Source: Gelidibacter algens (GTDB lineage: Bacteria; Bacteroidota; Bacteroidia; Flavobacteriales; Flavobacteriaceae). Taken from it: 64,000 nucleotides of DNA. The notes under the pieces are model-generated. The model was not told the DNA's origin. It did not search any database and saw only the letters and a list, made by a program, of their open reading frames with translations. Positions within the stretch are counted from its first letter, which is position 1. The number at the start of each line of letters is the position of its first letter. The translations under genes and the position numbers were made by a program. The stretch is taken from contig NZ_LZRN01000005.1 in assembly GCF_001678675.1 (NCBI RefSeq), positions 62,001 through 126,000 of the forward strand, in the 5' to 3' direction. Below, piece by piece: positions 8,049 through 18,089 of this stretch.

Positions 8049-8662
8049 GATTTATCTTTTTTTAAGAACAAGGCCTGTTTGATTTGCTTTAGGCGTTGAA
8101 ACGCTTTTGTTTTTACTTCTTTTGGTTCGTTGCTATCTTTTACTTTAGGGTCGTATATCATGCCTGTACATAAGCACATTTTCTGTTCCATACGCTGAAG
8201 TATATCATAGTTTTTGCAGGTTTGGCAGCCTTTCCAAAAGCTCTGATCATCTGTCAATTCTGAAAATGTAACAGGTTTGTAACCCAGATCACTGTTCATT
8301 TTCATAACCGCTAATCCTGTAGTGATACTGAATATTTTGGAGTCTGGGAATTTCTCTCGGGAATGTTGAAAAATACGTTGTTTTATTTTCTTGGCTAAGC
8401 CTTGCTCTCTATAGTCCGGGTGTACAATCAGTCCAGAATTGGCAACAAATTTGCCATGTCCCCAAGCTTCGATATAACAAAAGCCAGCAAAGGTGTCACC
8501 ATCCAAAGCAATAACGGCATTGCCGATTTCTAATTTGGAGATGATGTATTCAGGGGTGCGCTTGGCAATGCCTGTGCCTCTTACTTTTGCTGAATCTGCA
8601 ATGGTGTCGCAAATGATCTGAGCATAGATAGTATGAGATTTATTAGCAATAACAATGTCCAT
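8045..8662 (-). CDS. GNAT acyltransferase, candidate N-acylglutamate synthase
   Basis: First gene of the arg operon, 205 residues. A GNAT fold is visible: a central AFAGFCYIEAWGHGKFVANSG-like core with beta4, then the acetyl/acyl-CoA loop in DYREQGLAKKIK near residues 85-96. The C-terminal third is unusual and cysteine-rich (C-Q-T-C, then C-L-C), with a basic tail. No argA or argJ is present in the operon, so this protein is the natural candidate for making N-acetyl- or N-succinylglutamate. I recall that Bacteroidota arg-operon GNAT proteins have been assigned such a role from genetics, but I cannot check that here. The function is inferred from position, the fold from sequence. Confidence 0.75.
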   Translation of the reverse strand: MDIVIANKSHTIYAQIICDTIADSAKVRGTGIAKRTPEYIISKLEIGNAVIALDGDTFAGFCYIEAWGHGKFVANSGLIVHPDYREQGLAKKIKQRIFQHSREKFPDSKIFSITTGLAVMKMNSDLGYKPVTFSELTDDQSFWKGCQTCKNYDILQRMEQKMCLCTGMIYDPKVKDSNEPKEVKTKAFQRLKQIKQALFLKKDKS

Positions 8663-9009
8663 TGTTTTGATATTTAGAATTTAAAAAAATTAAAGTTTGA
8701 GTTGTTGAGAAAAAGAACCGGACTCACCTAAGTTCCAAATATAAATCGCACCCTTAAGGGCGACGGAACAGAAAAGGACATGTCCTCTCAAGGTTGTTAT
8801 CTGAAACAACTGAATTTGAAAAGTAAACTATGTTTGGTGATTTGATCAAGGTAAAAAAATAAATATACGTTAGTGACTTCTTTTTAGGCTAGAATGCACA
8901 GCGTCTGCGCAATAGCATTGCGGGACTTGATGGACGTATTTTATTTTTTATGAGAAACATGAATCAAAAGTAACATTTTATTTTACATCTCAAATATTTT
9001 TAACTTTTT
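8663..9009. other. 347-bp gapN-arg operon intergenic region
   Basis: No convincing gene. It holds a candidate arg promoter (8736-8743), two perfect palindromes just upstream of it (CCCTTAAGGG at 8751-8760 and AGGACATGTCCT at 8775-8786) and the inverted repeat CGCAAT-AGC-ATTGCG at 8908-8922. The stretch 8940-9009 is A/T-rich with nothing recognisable. Confidence 0.6.
8736..8743 (-). promoter_or_regulatory. Candidate -7 box of arg operon promoter
   Basis: On the minus strand this reads TATATTTG, an exact match to the Bacteroidota TAnnTTTG -7 consensus. Transcription would start near 8729 and give a leader of about 65 nt before the GNAT ATG. A clear TTG at the -33 spacing is not seen; the palindrome CCCTTAAGGG lies in the spacer instead, where a regulator could bind. 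Confidence 0.45.
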
Positions 9010-10587
9010 TTAAAGTATATAATCTGTACTTACAAAATTGGAGGCTTTGCTATCTAATAAATTCTTTAAAATGGCATTGTTATAAGGGTTGTCTTTTGAG
9101 GCAACAAAAGTCCTAATGGAAAATGAGCGCAGTGCGTCATGGACACTCAGGGTGCCTACAGCAGAATCTTTTCTACCTGTAAACGGATACACATCTGGCC
9201 CACGTTGGCAAGAACTGTTGAGGTTGACACGGCATACTAAATTAACCAAGGTATCAATCAATGGGGCCAAGGTGTTAATATCACTACCAAATAAACTTAC
9301 TTGCTGACCATAGTTTGAAGCGGCCATATCATCTAATGGCTCGTCAATATCTTTAAACGATAGCACAGGAATTACAGGTCCAAATTGTTCTTCTTGAAAC
9401 ACCCGCATCTCCTTATTGACAGGATATAAAACAGCAGGAAATATATAATTTTCAGTGGTTTCACCACCTTTCTCATTTACTATCTTAGCACCTTTATCAA
9501 GAGCGTCATCAATCAATTCCTGAATATATTGTGGTTTATCAGGTTCAGGTAATGGCGTTAATTTAGCACCAGCTTCCCAAGGGTTTCCAAATTTTAAAGC
9601 ATCTACTCTTGCAGAAAAACTCTTGTTGAACTCGTCCACAATGTCTTCATGCACATACACTATTTTTAAAGCGGTACAGCGTTGTCCGTTAAATGATGTG
9701 GTTCCGGCAATACATTCGTCGATAGCCAAATCTAAATCGGCATCTTTAAGAACAATGGCAGGATTTTTTGCTTCCAAACCTAAAACCAATCGTAATCGGT
9801 TGCTTTTGGGGTGTTGGTTCTGCAGAGCGTTCGCCGATTTACTATTCCCAATAAGCGCCAAAACATCCACCTTTCCAGATTGCATGATGGGCGTGGCAAC
9901 CGTTCTTCCACGGCCGTATATGATATTGACAACACCTTTTGGAAAACTGCTTTGAAAAGCTTCCAATAGTGGAGAAATCAATAACACGCCATGCTTTGCT
10001 GGTTTAAAGATGGCGGTATTCCCCATAATCAGCGCAGGTATCAACAGCGCAAACGTTTCATTTAAAGGATAATTGTAGGGTCCTAAACAGAGCACGACGC
10101 CAAGTGGTCCTCTTCGGATATGTGCATAAACACCATCCTGTTTTTCAAATTTGGCATTGTCCCTATCTAATTGTTTGTATTCTTCAATCGTGTCATAAAT
10201 ATAATCGACCGTTCTGTCAAATTCTTTTTCTGAATCTGGCAACGTTTTGCCAATTTCCCACATGAGCAATTTTACAATTTCCTCGCGCTTGGTTTTCATT
10301 TGGGTCACAAACGTTTCCATGCACTCAATACGATCCTTCACTTTCATAGTTGGCCATAAACCCTGACCCTTGTCATAGGCGTGAACCGCAGCGTCCATGG
10401 CTTCTAGAGCTTCTTTTTCTCCTAAGGTTGGAATGCTGCCCAACAACGTTGGCTTGTAAGTTTCTGTTGAAGAAATGGTAGAATAGACGTCCGAGCTTTC
10501 TCCAGACCAAGGTTTTAATTCGCCATTAACTAAATAACTGTTTTGGTGGATAAGTGTTTTTATTTGATACTGTTCTGGAATGTTCAT
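9010..10587 (-). CDS. gapN: NADP-dependent glyceraldehyde-3-phosphate dehydrogenase (non-phosphorylating)
   Basis: Aldehyde dehydrogenase superfamily protein of 525 residues. Oxidises glyceraldehyde-3-phosphate to 3-phosphoglycerate with NADP, bypassing ATP formation. Motifs: [10 protein letters not shown], the cofactor segment IFKPAKHGV, catalytic glutamate in [13 protein letters not shown], the catalytic cysteine in [10 protein letters not shown], and FQEEQFGPV. The C-terminal [18 protein letters not shown] block is typical of GapN rather than of betaine or succinate-semialdehyde enzymes. It follows ilvA by 7 bp, so it is probably the last gene of the ilv operon and could provide NADPH for IlvC. 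An alternative is another ALDH specificity. Confidence 0.85.
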   Translation of the reverse strand: MNIPEQYQIKTLIHQNSYLVNGELKPWSGESSDVYSTISSTETYKPTLLGSIPTLGEKEALEAMDAAVHAYDKGQGLWPTMKVKDRIECMETFVTQMKTKREEIVKLLMWEIGKTLPDSEKEFDRTVDYIYDTIEEYKQLDRDNAKFEKQDGVYAHIRRGPLGVVLCLGPYNYPLNETFALLIPALIMGNTAIFKPAKHGVLLISPLLEAFQSSFPKGVVNIIYGRGRTVATPIMQSGKVDVLALIGNSKSANALQNQHPKSNRLRLVLGLEAKNPAIVLKDADLDLAIDECIAGTTSFNGQRCTALKIVYVHEDIVDEFNKSFSARVDALKFGNPWEAGAKLTPLPEPDKPQYIQELIDDALDKGAKIVNEKGGETTENYIFPAVLYPVNKEMRVFQEEQFGPVIPVLSFKDIDEPLDDMAASNYGQQVSLFGSDINTLAPLIDTLVNLVCRVNLNSSCQRGPDVYPFTGRKDSAVGTLSVHDALRSFSIRTFVASKDNPYNNAILKNLLDSKASNFVSTDYIL

Positions 10588-10594
10588 AAGTTTT

Positions 10595-11860
10595 TTATAC
10601 TAAAAATTGAAATAAATCTGGTTTGTTATTGAGGTAATCGCCGTAAAAATTATGGAGTTTCATTTTGGTGATGAGTGGTTGTAAATCATCTGCTGACCTT
10701 AACTCCAAACCAACTACGGCGGCGCCGTTTTCGCGGTTGGTTTTTTTGGTGTATTCAAAGTGTGTGATATCGTCCGTCGGTCCCAAAATATCAACCACAA
10801 ACTCACGAAGTGCCCCTGCGCGCTGTGGAAACTTGATAATAAAATAGTGTTTCAGATTGGCATATAAAAGTGCGCGTTCCTTTATTTCAGCAGTTCTGGT
10901 GATGTCATTATTGCTGCCACTAACAATGCAGATGACATTTTTACCTTTGATGTCATCTGCATACTGTTCCAAAGCGGCAATGCTTAAAGCGCCCGCAGGT
11001 TCTACCACAATAGCGTCTTTGTTGTATAAATCTAGAATGGTTTGGCACACGTTGCCTTCATCAACAGTCACCATAGCGTGAAGGTTCTGCTGACATATAG
11101 CGAAGTTTAAGTCGCCCACACGCTTTACTGCTGCACCATCTACAAAATTTTCTATCTTTTTTAATTCGGTATTGCGCTTGTTGGTGATAGACGTTAACAT
11201 TGATGGCGCACCTTTAGGCTCCACACCAATAATTTTTGTGTTTGGAGATAATTCTCTAAACACAGAAGATAATCCAGAAGACAATCCGCCGCCGCCAACA
11301 GGAACAAAGACATAATGAATAGGATGTTGTGCCTGATCTATAATTTCTAAGCCTACCGTTGCCTGACCTTCAATAACCTTTTCATCATTAAAAGGATGAA
11401 TAAAGGTTTTGTTTAACCGCTCACATTCTAACATTGCGGCAGTGTTGGCATCATCAAAAGTATCACCCACCAAAACCACATCAATATAGTCTTCACCAAA
11501 CATGTTGACTTGTTCAATTTTTTGTTTTGGTGTAGGTGAGGGCATAAAAATAGTACCCTTGATTTTTAATAATTTGCAAGATAACGCCACACCTTGCGCG
11601 TGGTTTCCTGCACTTGCACACACAATGCCATTTTCAATTTCCGTTGGGCTCAACGATGACATTTTATTGTAAGCACCCCTAATTTTATAGGAGCGTACTT
11701 GCTGTAAATCTTCACGCTTAAACACGATGTTGGCCTCAAATTGTTTTGAGTAACGCTGGTTTGGAATCAGTGGCGTTACCGCGGCAACACCCTGTAATTT
11801 TCTGGCGGCCGCTTCAACAGCTGCCAAATTGGGGTAATATATTTTGGTTTCAACTTCCAT
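10595..11860 (-). CDS. ilvA: Threonine deaminase (short type)
   Basis: PLP enzyme making 2-oxobutyrate for isoleucine. The 421-residue protein has the Schiff-base lysine in [21 protein letters not shown], the [11 protein letters not shown] phosphate loop, and one C-terminal ACT-like domain ([17 protein letters not shown] onwards). Enteric biosynthetic IlvA is about 514 residues with two such regulatory domains, so this is the short form, and allosteric control may differ. I chose the ATG at 11860 ([12 protein letters not shown]). An ATG at 11887 is in frame but sits inside a hairpin-like AGGCAGGA...TCCTACCT sequence. It lies between ilvC and gapN. Confidence 0.93.
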   Translation of the reverse strand: MEVETKIYYPNLAAVEAAARKLQGVAAVTPLIPNQRYSKQFEANIVFKREDLQQVRSYKIRGAYNKMSSLSPTEIENGIVCASAGNHAQGVALSCKLLKIKGTIFMPSPTPKQKIEQVNMFGEDYIDVVLVGDTFDDANTAAMLECERLNKTFIHPFNDEKVIEGQATVGLEIIDQAQHPIHYVFVPVGGGGLSSGLSSVFRELSPNTKIIGVEPKGAPSMLTSITNKRNTELKKIENFVDGAAVKRVGDLNFAICQQNLHAMVTVDEGNVCQTILDLYNKDAIVVEPAGALSIAALEQYADDIKGKNVICIVSGSNNDITRTAEIKERALLYANLKHYFIIKFPQRAGALREFVVDILGPTDDITHFEYTKKTNRENGAAVVGLELRSADDLQPLITKMKLHNFYGDYLNNKPDLFQFLV

Positions 11861-11927
11861 ACACTTCTTTAGAGGTAGGACTTTCATCCTGCCTGTTTAA
11901 TATTCTTAACACTAATGTGATTCTATA

Positions 11928-13430
11928 TTATACTAACACTGAATCTTCAACCTCAGCATCTGTTTTTATAGTTTTCATGGCAGACATGGCTGCTCTTAAA
12001 CGTTTGCCGACAGTTTCGATAGGATGGTTTCTGATGGCATCATTAACGGCAATTAATTCTTGATTGTCAATGGCATTTGATGTTGAAAATGATTTTCCAA
12101 TCGTTTTTGGATCCACGTTTTTCATAAAATCTTCCAATAATGGCTTGCAGGCATGGTCAAATAAATAACAACCATATTCCGCTGTATCAGAAATGACACG
12201 GTTCATTTCAAACAATTTTTTTCTGGCGATGGTGTTGGCGATTAATGGCAATTCATGCAATGATTCGTAATATGCTGAATCTTCAATAATGCCTGCGCTT
12301 ACCATCGTTTCAAAGGCCAATTCTACGCCTGACTTTACGAATGCTACCAATAAGACGCCATGATCAAAATAGGTTTGTTCTGAAATATGGTCTGAGGTGA
12401 GCTCTGTTTTTTCGAAGGCTGTTTCGCCAGTTGCGGCACGCCATTTTAAAAGATTGACATCATCATTTGCCCAATCTTCCATCATGGTTTGCGAGAAATG
12501 TCCAGAAATGATATCGTCCATGTGTTTTTCAAACAACGGTTTCATGATGGTCTTTAGTTCTTCAGACAATTCAAACGCTTTAATTTTTGCGGGGTTAGAC
12601 AAGCGGTCCATCATGTTAGTGATCCCGCCATGTTTTAAAGCTTCAGTAATAGTTTCCCAACCTAATTGGATCAGTTTTGCGGCATAATTAGCGTTGACCC
12701 CATCGGCAACCATTTTGTTGAATGCCAAGATAGATCCGGTTTGAAGCACGCCACAAAGAATAGTCTGCTCGCCCATTAAATCACTCTTCACTTCAGCTAT
12801 AAAAGAGGATGCCAGAACACCTGCTTTATCGCCACCAGTTGCTACGGCGTAAGCTTTTGCTTGTTCCCAACCTTTTTGTTCTGGATCATTTTCTGGATGT
12901 ACGGCAATTAAGGTTGGCACCCCAAAGCCGCGTTTATATTCTTCACGAACTTCCGTACCAGGACATTTTGGAGCCACCATGATGACGGTGATATCTTTTC
13001 GGATTTTAGTGCCTTCTTCCACAATGTTAAATCCGTGGGAATAACTTAAGGTCGCCCCTTTTTTCATCAAAGGCATGACGGCTTTCACGACACTTGTATG
13101 TTGTTTGTCTGGCGTTAAATTCAAGACCAAATCAGCAGTTGGAATCAACTCCTTATAAGTGCCCACGTTAAAGCCGTTAGACGTGGCGTTTTTATAGGAA
13201 TCACGTTTTTCTTTGATGGCAGCATCACGCAAGGCGTATGAAATATCCAATCCAGAATCGCGCATGTTCAACCCTTGGTTCAATCCTTGGGCGCCGCAGC
13301 CTACAATAACTATTTTCTTTCCTTTTAAAGCATTGATGCCGTCTTCAAATTCTGAAGCGGCCATAAATCGGCATTTTCCCAATTGCTCTAACTGTTGTCT
13401 TAATGGTAATGTGTTGAAATAATTTGACAT
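11928..13430 (-). CDS. ilvC: Ketol-acid reductoisomerase, class II
   Basis: Converts acetolactate and acetohydroxybutyrate to dihydroxyacids with NADPH and magnesium. At 500 residues it is the long class II type with two C-terminal knotted domains, like the E. coli enzyme. The Rossmann motif is [14 protein letters not shown]. The cofactor loop [13 protein letters not shown] keeps the Arg, Arg and Ser that select NADPH in the E. coli protein. [13 protein letters not shown] and the metal-binding [11 protein letters not shown] and [11 protein letters not shown] segments are also present. It begins 12 bp after the ilvN stop. Confidence 0.95.
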   Translation of the reverse strand: MSNYFNTLPLRQQLEQLGKCRFMAASEFEDGINALKGKKIVIVGCGAQGLNQGLNMRDSGLDISYALRDAAIKEKRDSYKNATSNGFNVGTYKELIPTADLVLNLTPDKQHTSVVKAVMPLMKKGATLSYSHGFNIVEEGTKIRKDITVIMVAPKCPGTEVREEYKRGFGVPTLIAVHPENDPEQKGWEQAKAYAVATGGDKAGVLASSFIAEVKSDLMGEQTILCGVLQTGSILAFNKMVADGVNANYAAKLIQLGWETITEALKHGGITNMMDRLSNPAKIKAFELSEELKTIMKPLFEKHMDDIISGHFSQTMMEDWANDDVNLLKWRAATGETAFEKTELTSDHISEQTYFDHGVLLVAFVKSGVELAFETMVSAGIIEDSAYYESLHELPLIANTIARKKLFEMNRVISDTAEYGCYLFDHACKPLLEDFMKNVDPKTIGKSFSTSNAIDNQELIAVNDAIRNHPIETVGKRLRAAMSAMKTIKTDAEVEDSVLV

Positions 13431-13442
13431 TTTATTCGATTT

Positions 13443-13970
13443 TTAATGTTGAAATGCTTCAAGCATTTTTGATATTTTCATTTCGTCTTTGGTCACTGCA
13501 ATACGCCCTGAGCGTGTAAATTGCATGATTCCGAAAACACTTAATTCGCGATGTAATAATTCTAATTCTTCTTTGCGCCCAGATTTTACAATGACAAAAA
13601 ACTCTCTGTTCACGGTCACAATGTTGGCATTGCTTTCCTTGATAATATTTTGAATTTGGCGTTCGTCAAAAAGCAAGTTGGATCTAAGTTTAAACATGCA
13701 AGATTCCTGATAAATGGTCTCTTCTTCAGTATGATAATAGGCTTTAATGACCTCTACCTGTTTTTCTATCTGACCGATTATTTTTTTCATTTGTTCTTCG
13801 GAAAGCTTCACAACAATCGTCCATTTAGAGACATGATCAATTTCAGAAACCGATGAATTGATACTCTCGATATTGATGTGCCGACGCTGAAAAATAGCTG
13901 AAATCCGGTTTAACAGACCAATGTTATTTTCAGTATAAATGGATACGGTATATAATTTAAGTTCACTCAT
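13443..13970 (-). CDS. ilvN: Acetolactate synthase regulatory subunit
   Basis: The 175-residue small subunit gives valine feedback to IlvB. An N-terminal ACT domain starts LYTVSIYTENNIGLLNRISAIF and includes the H-I-N-I-E-S-I-N strand; the C-terminal half is the AHAS small-subunit domain. The length matches the IlvH/IlvN long type. It lies between ilvB and ilvC. The 142-bp spacer from ilvB carries the mini-frame MKQHHV, ending 33 bp before this ATG. Confidence 0.92.
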   Translation of the reverse strand: MSELKLYTVSIYTENNIGLLNRISAIFQRRHINIESINSSVSEIDHVSKWTIVVKLSEEQMKKIIGQIEKQVEVIKAYYHTEEETIYQESCMFKLRSNLLFDERQIQNIIKESNANIVTVNREFFVIVKSGRKEELELLHRELSVFGIMQFTRSGRIAVTKDEMKISKMLEAFQH

Positions 13971-14003
13971 TTTTTTGAGATGTTAGATGATAGAGATTAG
14001 AAA

Positions 14004-14024
14004 TTAGACGTGATGCTGCTTCAT
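14004..14024 (-). CDS. Putative 6-residue leader peptide MKQHHV before ilvN
   Basis: ATG at 14024, stop TAA at 14004-14006, reading M-K-Q-H-H-V. The 142-bp ilvB-ilvN spacer that holds it also contains simple TCTAAT-type repetitive sequence. Its first five residues match the mini-frame before ilvD (MKQHHIVI), yet all four codons after ATG differ at the third base. No strong terminator hairpin or Shine-Dalgarno is visible. Such a short frame can occur by chance; only the match between two ilv leaders makes it interesting. Confidence 0.35.
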   Translation of the reverse strand: MKQHHV

Positions 14025-14112
14025 TTTTGTTCTCTTCTTATTCTATATTCTTGATTCTTTTTATCTATTTGCTGTACTTCAAGATCCGTGCTTCAAGCGT
14101 CCCGCTCCTAAC

Positions 14113-15849
14113 TTATTCTAAACGGATATCTGAAACACTCGCACCTGTTGGAATCATAGGGAAAACATTGCCCTCCTTTTCCACTCGTACCTCTAAAAAG
14201 TAAGGCCCTTCACACGCCATCATTTCAGCAACGGCATTTTTCAAGTCTTCTCGTTTGGTTACTTTTTGAGCGTCGATATAATAGCCTTTTGCAATGGCCA
14301 CGAAATCTGGATTGGTCATTTCGGTTGACGCATAACGTTTTTCAAAGAATAGTTGTTGCCATTGACGGACCATTCCTAAAAATTCGTTGTTCAAAACCAC
14401 AATCTTTACCGGTACTTTTTGTTGGAAAATGGTGCCCAATTCCTGAATGGTCATTTGATAGCCTCCATCACCAATAATAGCGACGACATCGCGCTCAGGA
14501 GCTGACATTTTTGCGCCAATGGCTGCTGGAAGTGCAAATCCCATCGTCCCCAATCCGCCAGAGGTAATATTACTTTTGGTAGTGGTAAATTCAGCATAAC
14601 GGCATGCAATCATTTGATGTTGGCCAACGTCAGATACAATAGCGGCATTCCCTTTGGTTTGAATATTGATTTCTTTGAGCACTTCGCCCATAGTCAAACC
14701 TTCTTTTGTAGGATAGAGATCATGCTTAATCACTTTGTCATACTCTATAGCGTACAAATCTTTAAACTTTTGATGCCAATCTGTATGGGAATTGGCTTTC
14801 AACAATGGCAATAATTGAGAGAGACTTTCTTTGGCATCTCCTAAAACGGCAACGTCAGTTTTTACATTTTTATCAATCTCAGCAGGATCAATATCAAAGT
14901 GAATTACTTTAGCTTGTTTGGCATAAGTGGATAGATTTCCGGTAACACGATCGTCAAAACGCATCCCTATTGCAATTAATACATCACAGTCATTTGTCAA
15001 CACATTAGGGGCATAATTACCATGCATGCCAACCATGCCTACATTTAATGGATGTGCTGTAGGAATTGCCGAAGCACCAAGAATGGTCCATGCTGATGGA
15101 ATCCCCGCTTTTTCGATGACAGCTTTCAACTCATTTTCGGCTTCACTAAGAATAACGCCTTGTCCCCAAACAATAAATGGTTTTTTTGCGGAATTTATTA
15201 GGAGTGCTGCCGCTTTAACATCATCAATATCCGTTTTTGGAACAGGTTTATAACTTCTGACCCCTTTGCATTTTTCATAAGAAAAATCGAGTTCTTCAAA
15301 CTGGGCATCCTTGGTAATATCAATCAATACAGGTCCTGGACGGCCGCTTTTGGCAATGTAAAATGCTTTGGCAATGACCTCAGGAATTTGAGAAGCTTTG
15401 GTGATTTGATGGTTCCACTTAGTGACTGGTGTTGAAATACCAATAATGTCCGTTTCCTGAAATGCATCACTCCCCAATAAATGCGAAGCTACCTGACCTG
15501 TAATGCATACCATAGGGGTAGAATCTATCTGCGCATCTGCAATTCCGGTGATGAGGTTTGTGGCTCCTGGCCCGGAAGTGGCCATAGCCACACCAACTTT
15601 TCCTGAAATTCGGGCATAGCCTTGTGCTGCATGCGTAGCCCCTTGTTCATGGCGGGTTAGCACGTGATGAATTTGATCCCTGAATTTATAAAGTTCATCA
15701 TAAACCGGCATGATAGCGCCGCCTGGGTAACCGTAAAGTATATCCACGCCCTCAGCGATTAGGCACCTAATGACTGCTTCACTCCCAGAGATTCGTATTT
15801 TAGATGGTGTTGTTTTTTGTACTTTGTCTAGTGTTTGTGTGTCTTTCAT
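14113..15849 (-). CDS. ilvB: Acetolactate synthase catalytic subunit
   Basis: ThDP/FAD enzyme, 578 residues from the ATG at 15849, condensing two pyruvates or pyruvate plus 2-oxobutyrate. The catalytic glutamate is in TRHEQGATHAAQGYAR. The ThDP-binding GDGG...NN motif is seen as IIGDGGYQMT and VVLNNEFLGMVRQWQ, and the FAD-contact segment GMHGNYAPN is present. An in-frame ATG at 15891 would add 14 residues that do not resemble the family. It follows ilvD after a 132-bp spacer that carries the ATTCCTG...CAGGAAT hairpin at 15958-15977. Confidence 0.94.
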   Translation of the reverse strand: MKDTQTLDKVQKTTPSKIRISGSEAVIRCLIAEGVDILYGYPGGAIMPVYDELYKFRDQIHHVLTRHEQGATHAAQGYARISGKVGVAMATSGPGATNLITGIADAQIDSTPMVCITGQVASHLLGSDAFQETDIIGISTPVTKWNHQITKASQIPEVIAKAFYIAKSGRPGPVLIDITKDAQFEELDFSYEKCKGVRSYKPVPKTDIDDVKAAALLINSAKKPFIVWGQGVILSEAENELKAVIEKAGIPSAWTILGASAIPTAHPLNVGMVGMHGNYAPNVLTNDCDVLIAIGMRFDDRVTGNLSTYAKQAKVIHFDIDPAEIDKNVKTDVAVLGDAKESLSQLLPLLKANSHTDWHQKFKDLYAIEYDKVIKHDLYPTKEGLTMGEVLKEINIQTKGNAAIVSDVGQHQMIACRYAEFTTTKSNITSGGLGTMGFALPAAIGAKMSAPERDVVAIIGDGGYQMTIQELGTIFQQKVPVKIVVLNNEFLGMVRQWQQLFFEKRYASTEMTNPDFVAIAKGYYIDAQKVTKREDLKNAVAEMMACEGPYFLEVRVEKEGNVFPMIPTGASVSDIRLE

Positions 15850-15957
15850 ATTGAAAACTTGTTTTTCATTCCTATTAAAAAGGAACTTCAATAATCTTTC
15901 TGCTTTTAATAATTTTCTTAAGTTTTACTTGCAATTTTTTGTGAATCTTACTAAGTG

Positions 15958-15977
15958 ATTCCTGTCTATTCAGGAAT
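15958..15977. repeat. Hairpin just downstream of ilvD
   Basis: ATTCCTG (15958-15964) and CAGGAAT (15971-15977) form a perfect 7-bp stem with a six-base loop, four bases past the ilvD stop. No T-run follows on the minus strand, so it is more likely a stabilising or repeat hairpin than a terminator. Confidence 0.5.
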
Positions 15978-15981
15978 TTAT

Positions 15982-17661
15982 TTAGAATTCATCCGTTACA
16001 CATCCTTTAGATGCTGAGGACACTGTTTTTGCATATTTGTAAAGCACGCCACGTTCAAATTTTAGTGCAGGGGCTTGCCATGTTGAGCGGCGATTTTGAA
16101 GTTCTTCATCTGATACTTCCAAGTTGATGGTATTGGTTTCAGCATCAATGGAAATCATGTCGCCATCTTTTACCAAAGCAATGGTACCACCTTCTTGTGC
16201 TTCTGGAGTAATATGGCCCACAACAAATCCGTGGGTACCTCCTGAAAATCGCCCATCTGTAATCAGGGCCACATCATTACCTAATCCTGCTCCAATAATA
16301 GCAGCAGTTGGTTTCAGCATTTCAGGCATTCCAGGACCTCCTTTCGGACCTTCATACCTAATAACAACCACATCTCCTTTTTCAACTTTTCCGTCTCTAA
16401 TGCCATCATTGGCCGCATACTCGCCTTCAAACACTTTAGCTTTTCCAACAAAACTCAACCCTTCTTTTCCTGTGATTTTGGCCACGCTCCCTTCAGGCGC
16501 TAAATTGCCGAAAAGCATGCGTAAATGTCCAGAGATCTTAATCGGATTTTCGATAGATTTAATGACGTCTTGCCCTTCTTTCAAATCATCCACATCCAAT
16601 AAATTTTCTGCCATTGTTTTTCCTGTAACCGTCAAACAATCGCCATGAAGCATCCCTTTTTTCAAGAGATATTTTAAAACTGCAGGAATGCCACCAACTG
16701 CGTACACATCTTCCATAAGATATTTGCCGCTTGGTTTTAGGTCTGCCAAAAATGGTGTCGTGTCACTTATTTTTTGAAAATCCTTTAATGTAAAATCTAT
16801 TTGAGCCGCTCGTGCAATTGCTAAAAAATGGAGTACTGCGTTAGTAGAGCCTCCAAGTATGGTCACCAAACGCACTGCATTTTCTAAAGATTTTCTGGTA
16901 ATGATGTCTGAAGGTTTGATGTCTTTTTCCAATAAAAGACGCATGGCTTCACCGGCAGTAACCGATTCTTTCTTTTTGGCGTCGCTCAGCGCAGGGTTTG
17001 AGGAGTTGAAAGGTAAGGTCATTCCCAAAGCTTCAATGGCCGATGCCATGGTGTTTGCGGTATACATACCACCACAAGCACCAGCGCCTGGACAGGCTTT
17101 TTCAACAATACTTTGATATTCGGTTTCGGTCATGGTACCTGCCACTTTGCTGCCCCAAGCTTCAAATGCTGAAACGACATCGAGTTTTTTTCCATTGTGG
17201 CAACCAGAATCGATGGTACCACCATACACCAAAATACTTGGACGATCCAATCGAATCATCGCCATTAGAGCTCCAGGCATATTTTTATCACAGCCAACAA
17301 CGGTTACCAAACCATCATAACTCATGGCTTGAACAACGGTTTCCATGGAATCTGCAATGATATCCCGAGATGGCAACGAATAACGCATTCCCGGAGTTCC
17401 CATAGAAATACCATCACTAACGCCAATCGTATTAAAAATGAGTCCGATGATATCTTCATTTTTAGTGCCTTCCTTGACTAATTTTGCCAAATCATTCAGG
17501 TGCATATTGCAAGGGTTGCCTTCATAACCTGTACTCGCAATCCCGATCATGGGTTTGGAAAAATCTTCAGTAGTCAATCCGATGGCGTGCAACATCGCTT
17601 GTGCAGCGGGTTGTGTTGGATCTTGTGTGACTGTTTTACTATATTTATTTAATGTACTCAT
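15982..17661 (-). CDS. ilvD: Dihydroxyacid dehydratase
   Basis: Iron-sulfur dehydratase of 559 residues that produces the 2-keto acids for valine and isoleucine. Three cysteines expected for the cluster are visible: in [23 protein letters not shown] and [14 protein letters not shown]. The C-terminal segment with [12 protein letters not shown] contributes to substrate and magnesium binding. The length is normal. It is the first gene of the ilv operon, preceded by a 574-bp region with a putative leader peptide. Confidence 0.95.
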   Translation of the reverse strand: MSTLNKYSKTVTQDPTQPAAQAMLHAIGLTTEDFSKPMIGIASTGYEGNPCNMHLNDLAKLVKEGTKNEDIIGLIFNTIGVSDGISMGTPGMRYSLPSRDIIADSMETVVQAMSYDGLVTVVGCDKNMPGALMAMIRLDRPSILVYGGTIDSGCHNGKKLDVVSAFEAWGSKVAGTMTETEYQSIVEKACPGAGACGGMYTANTMASAIEALGMTLPFNSSNPALSDAKKKESVTAGEAMRLLLEKDIKPSDIITRKSLENAVRLVTILGGSTNAVLHFLAIARAAQIDFTLKDFQKISDTTPFLADLKPSGKYLMEDVYAVGGIPAVLKYLLKKGMLHGDCLTVTGKTMAENLLDVDDLKEGQDVIKSIENPIKISGHLRMLFGNLAPEGSVAKITGKEGLSFVGKAKVFEGEYAANDGIRDGKVEKGDVVVIRYEGPKGGPGMPEMLKPTAAIIGAGLGNDVALITDGRFSGGTHGFVVGHITPEAQEGGTIALVKDGDMISIDAETNTINLEVSDEELQNRRSTWQAPALKFERGVLYKYAKTVSSASKGCVTDEF

Positions 17662-17774
17662 AGTGCTTTTGCTAATTCTTTTTGCGTTGGCTCAAAACTT
17701 TTTGTGGTATAAATAATTTAAACTTCGATAATGTAATCACCCCTTCATGAATTAGAAGACACGCGTTCAAACTT

Positions 17775-17801
17775 CTAAATTACTATATGGTGTTGTTTCA
17801 T
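17775..17801 (-). CDS. Putative ilv leader peptide MKQHHIVI
   Basis: ATG at 17801, stop TAG at 17775-17777, 113 bp before the ilvD ATG. The peptide M-K-Q-H-H-I-V-I is rich in Ile and Val, the products of the operon. An AGG four bases before the ATG could serve as ribosome site. The stop codon lies in the 5' arm of a stem (AATTTAGAAG with CTTCTAATT), so a ribosome stalled on the Ile-Val-Ile codons would open that stem. No U-run follows, so transcriptional attenuation of the enteric kind is not supported; translational control is possible. It matches MKQHHV before ilvN. Confidence 0.5.
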   Translation of the reverse strand: MKQHHIVI

Positions 17802-18089
17802 TAACCTGAGTCAGACACCTTAGACTAAACCCAGTGTTTCTTTTTTATACTTAAAGTATTTATATTCAGCTCCTTATATGGGTTGGTTTATGATGTTCAA
17901 AATGCTAAACTTTTCAATAAAATGTTATAAGCATTAGCTCAAACACTGAATTCTATAGATCGACACAATTTTTATAGCTATTGCAAGGGGTAATAGTACT
18001 GTGATACTGCTAAAAAGTGGGAGTCATTCAATCAGCTGTTTCGTATGTGATGCTTCGCGAATTTTCAAGACAAAGTTTCACTAATAAAT

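Noticed and set aside
8908-8922. CGCAAT-AGC-ATTGCG hairpin as gapN terminator
   Set aside because: No T-run follows on the minus strand and the stem is only six pairs. It also lies 88 bp past the gene. Left as a structural note.
16124-16648. 174-codon plus-strand frame
   Set aside because: Antisense to ilvD, proline-rich by codon reversal; no independent start signal.
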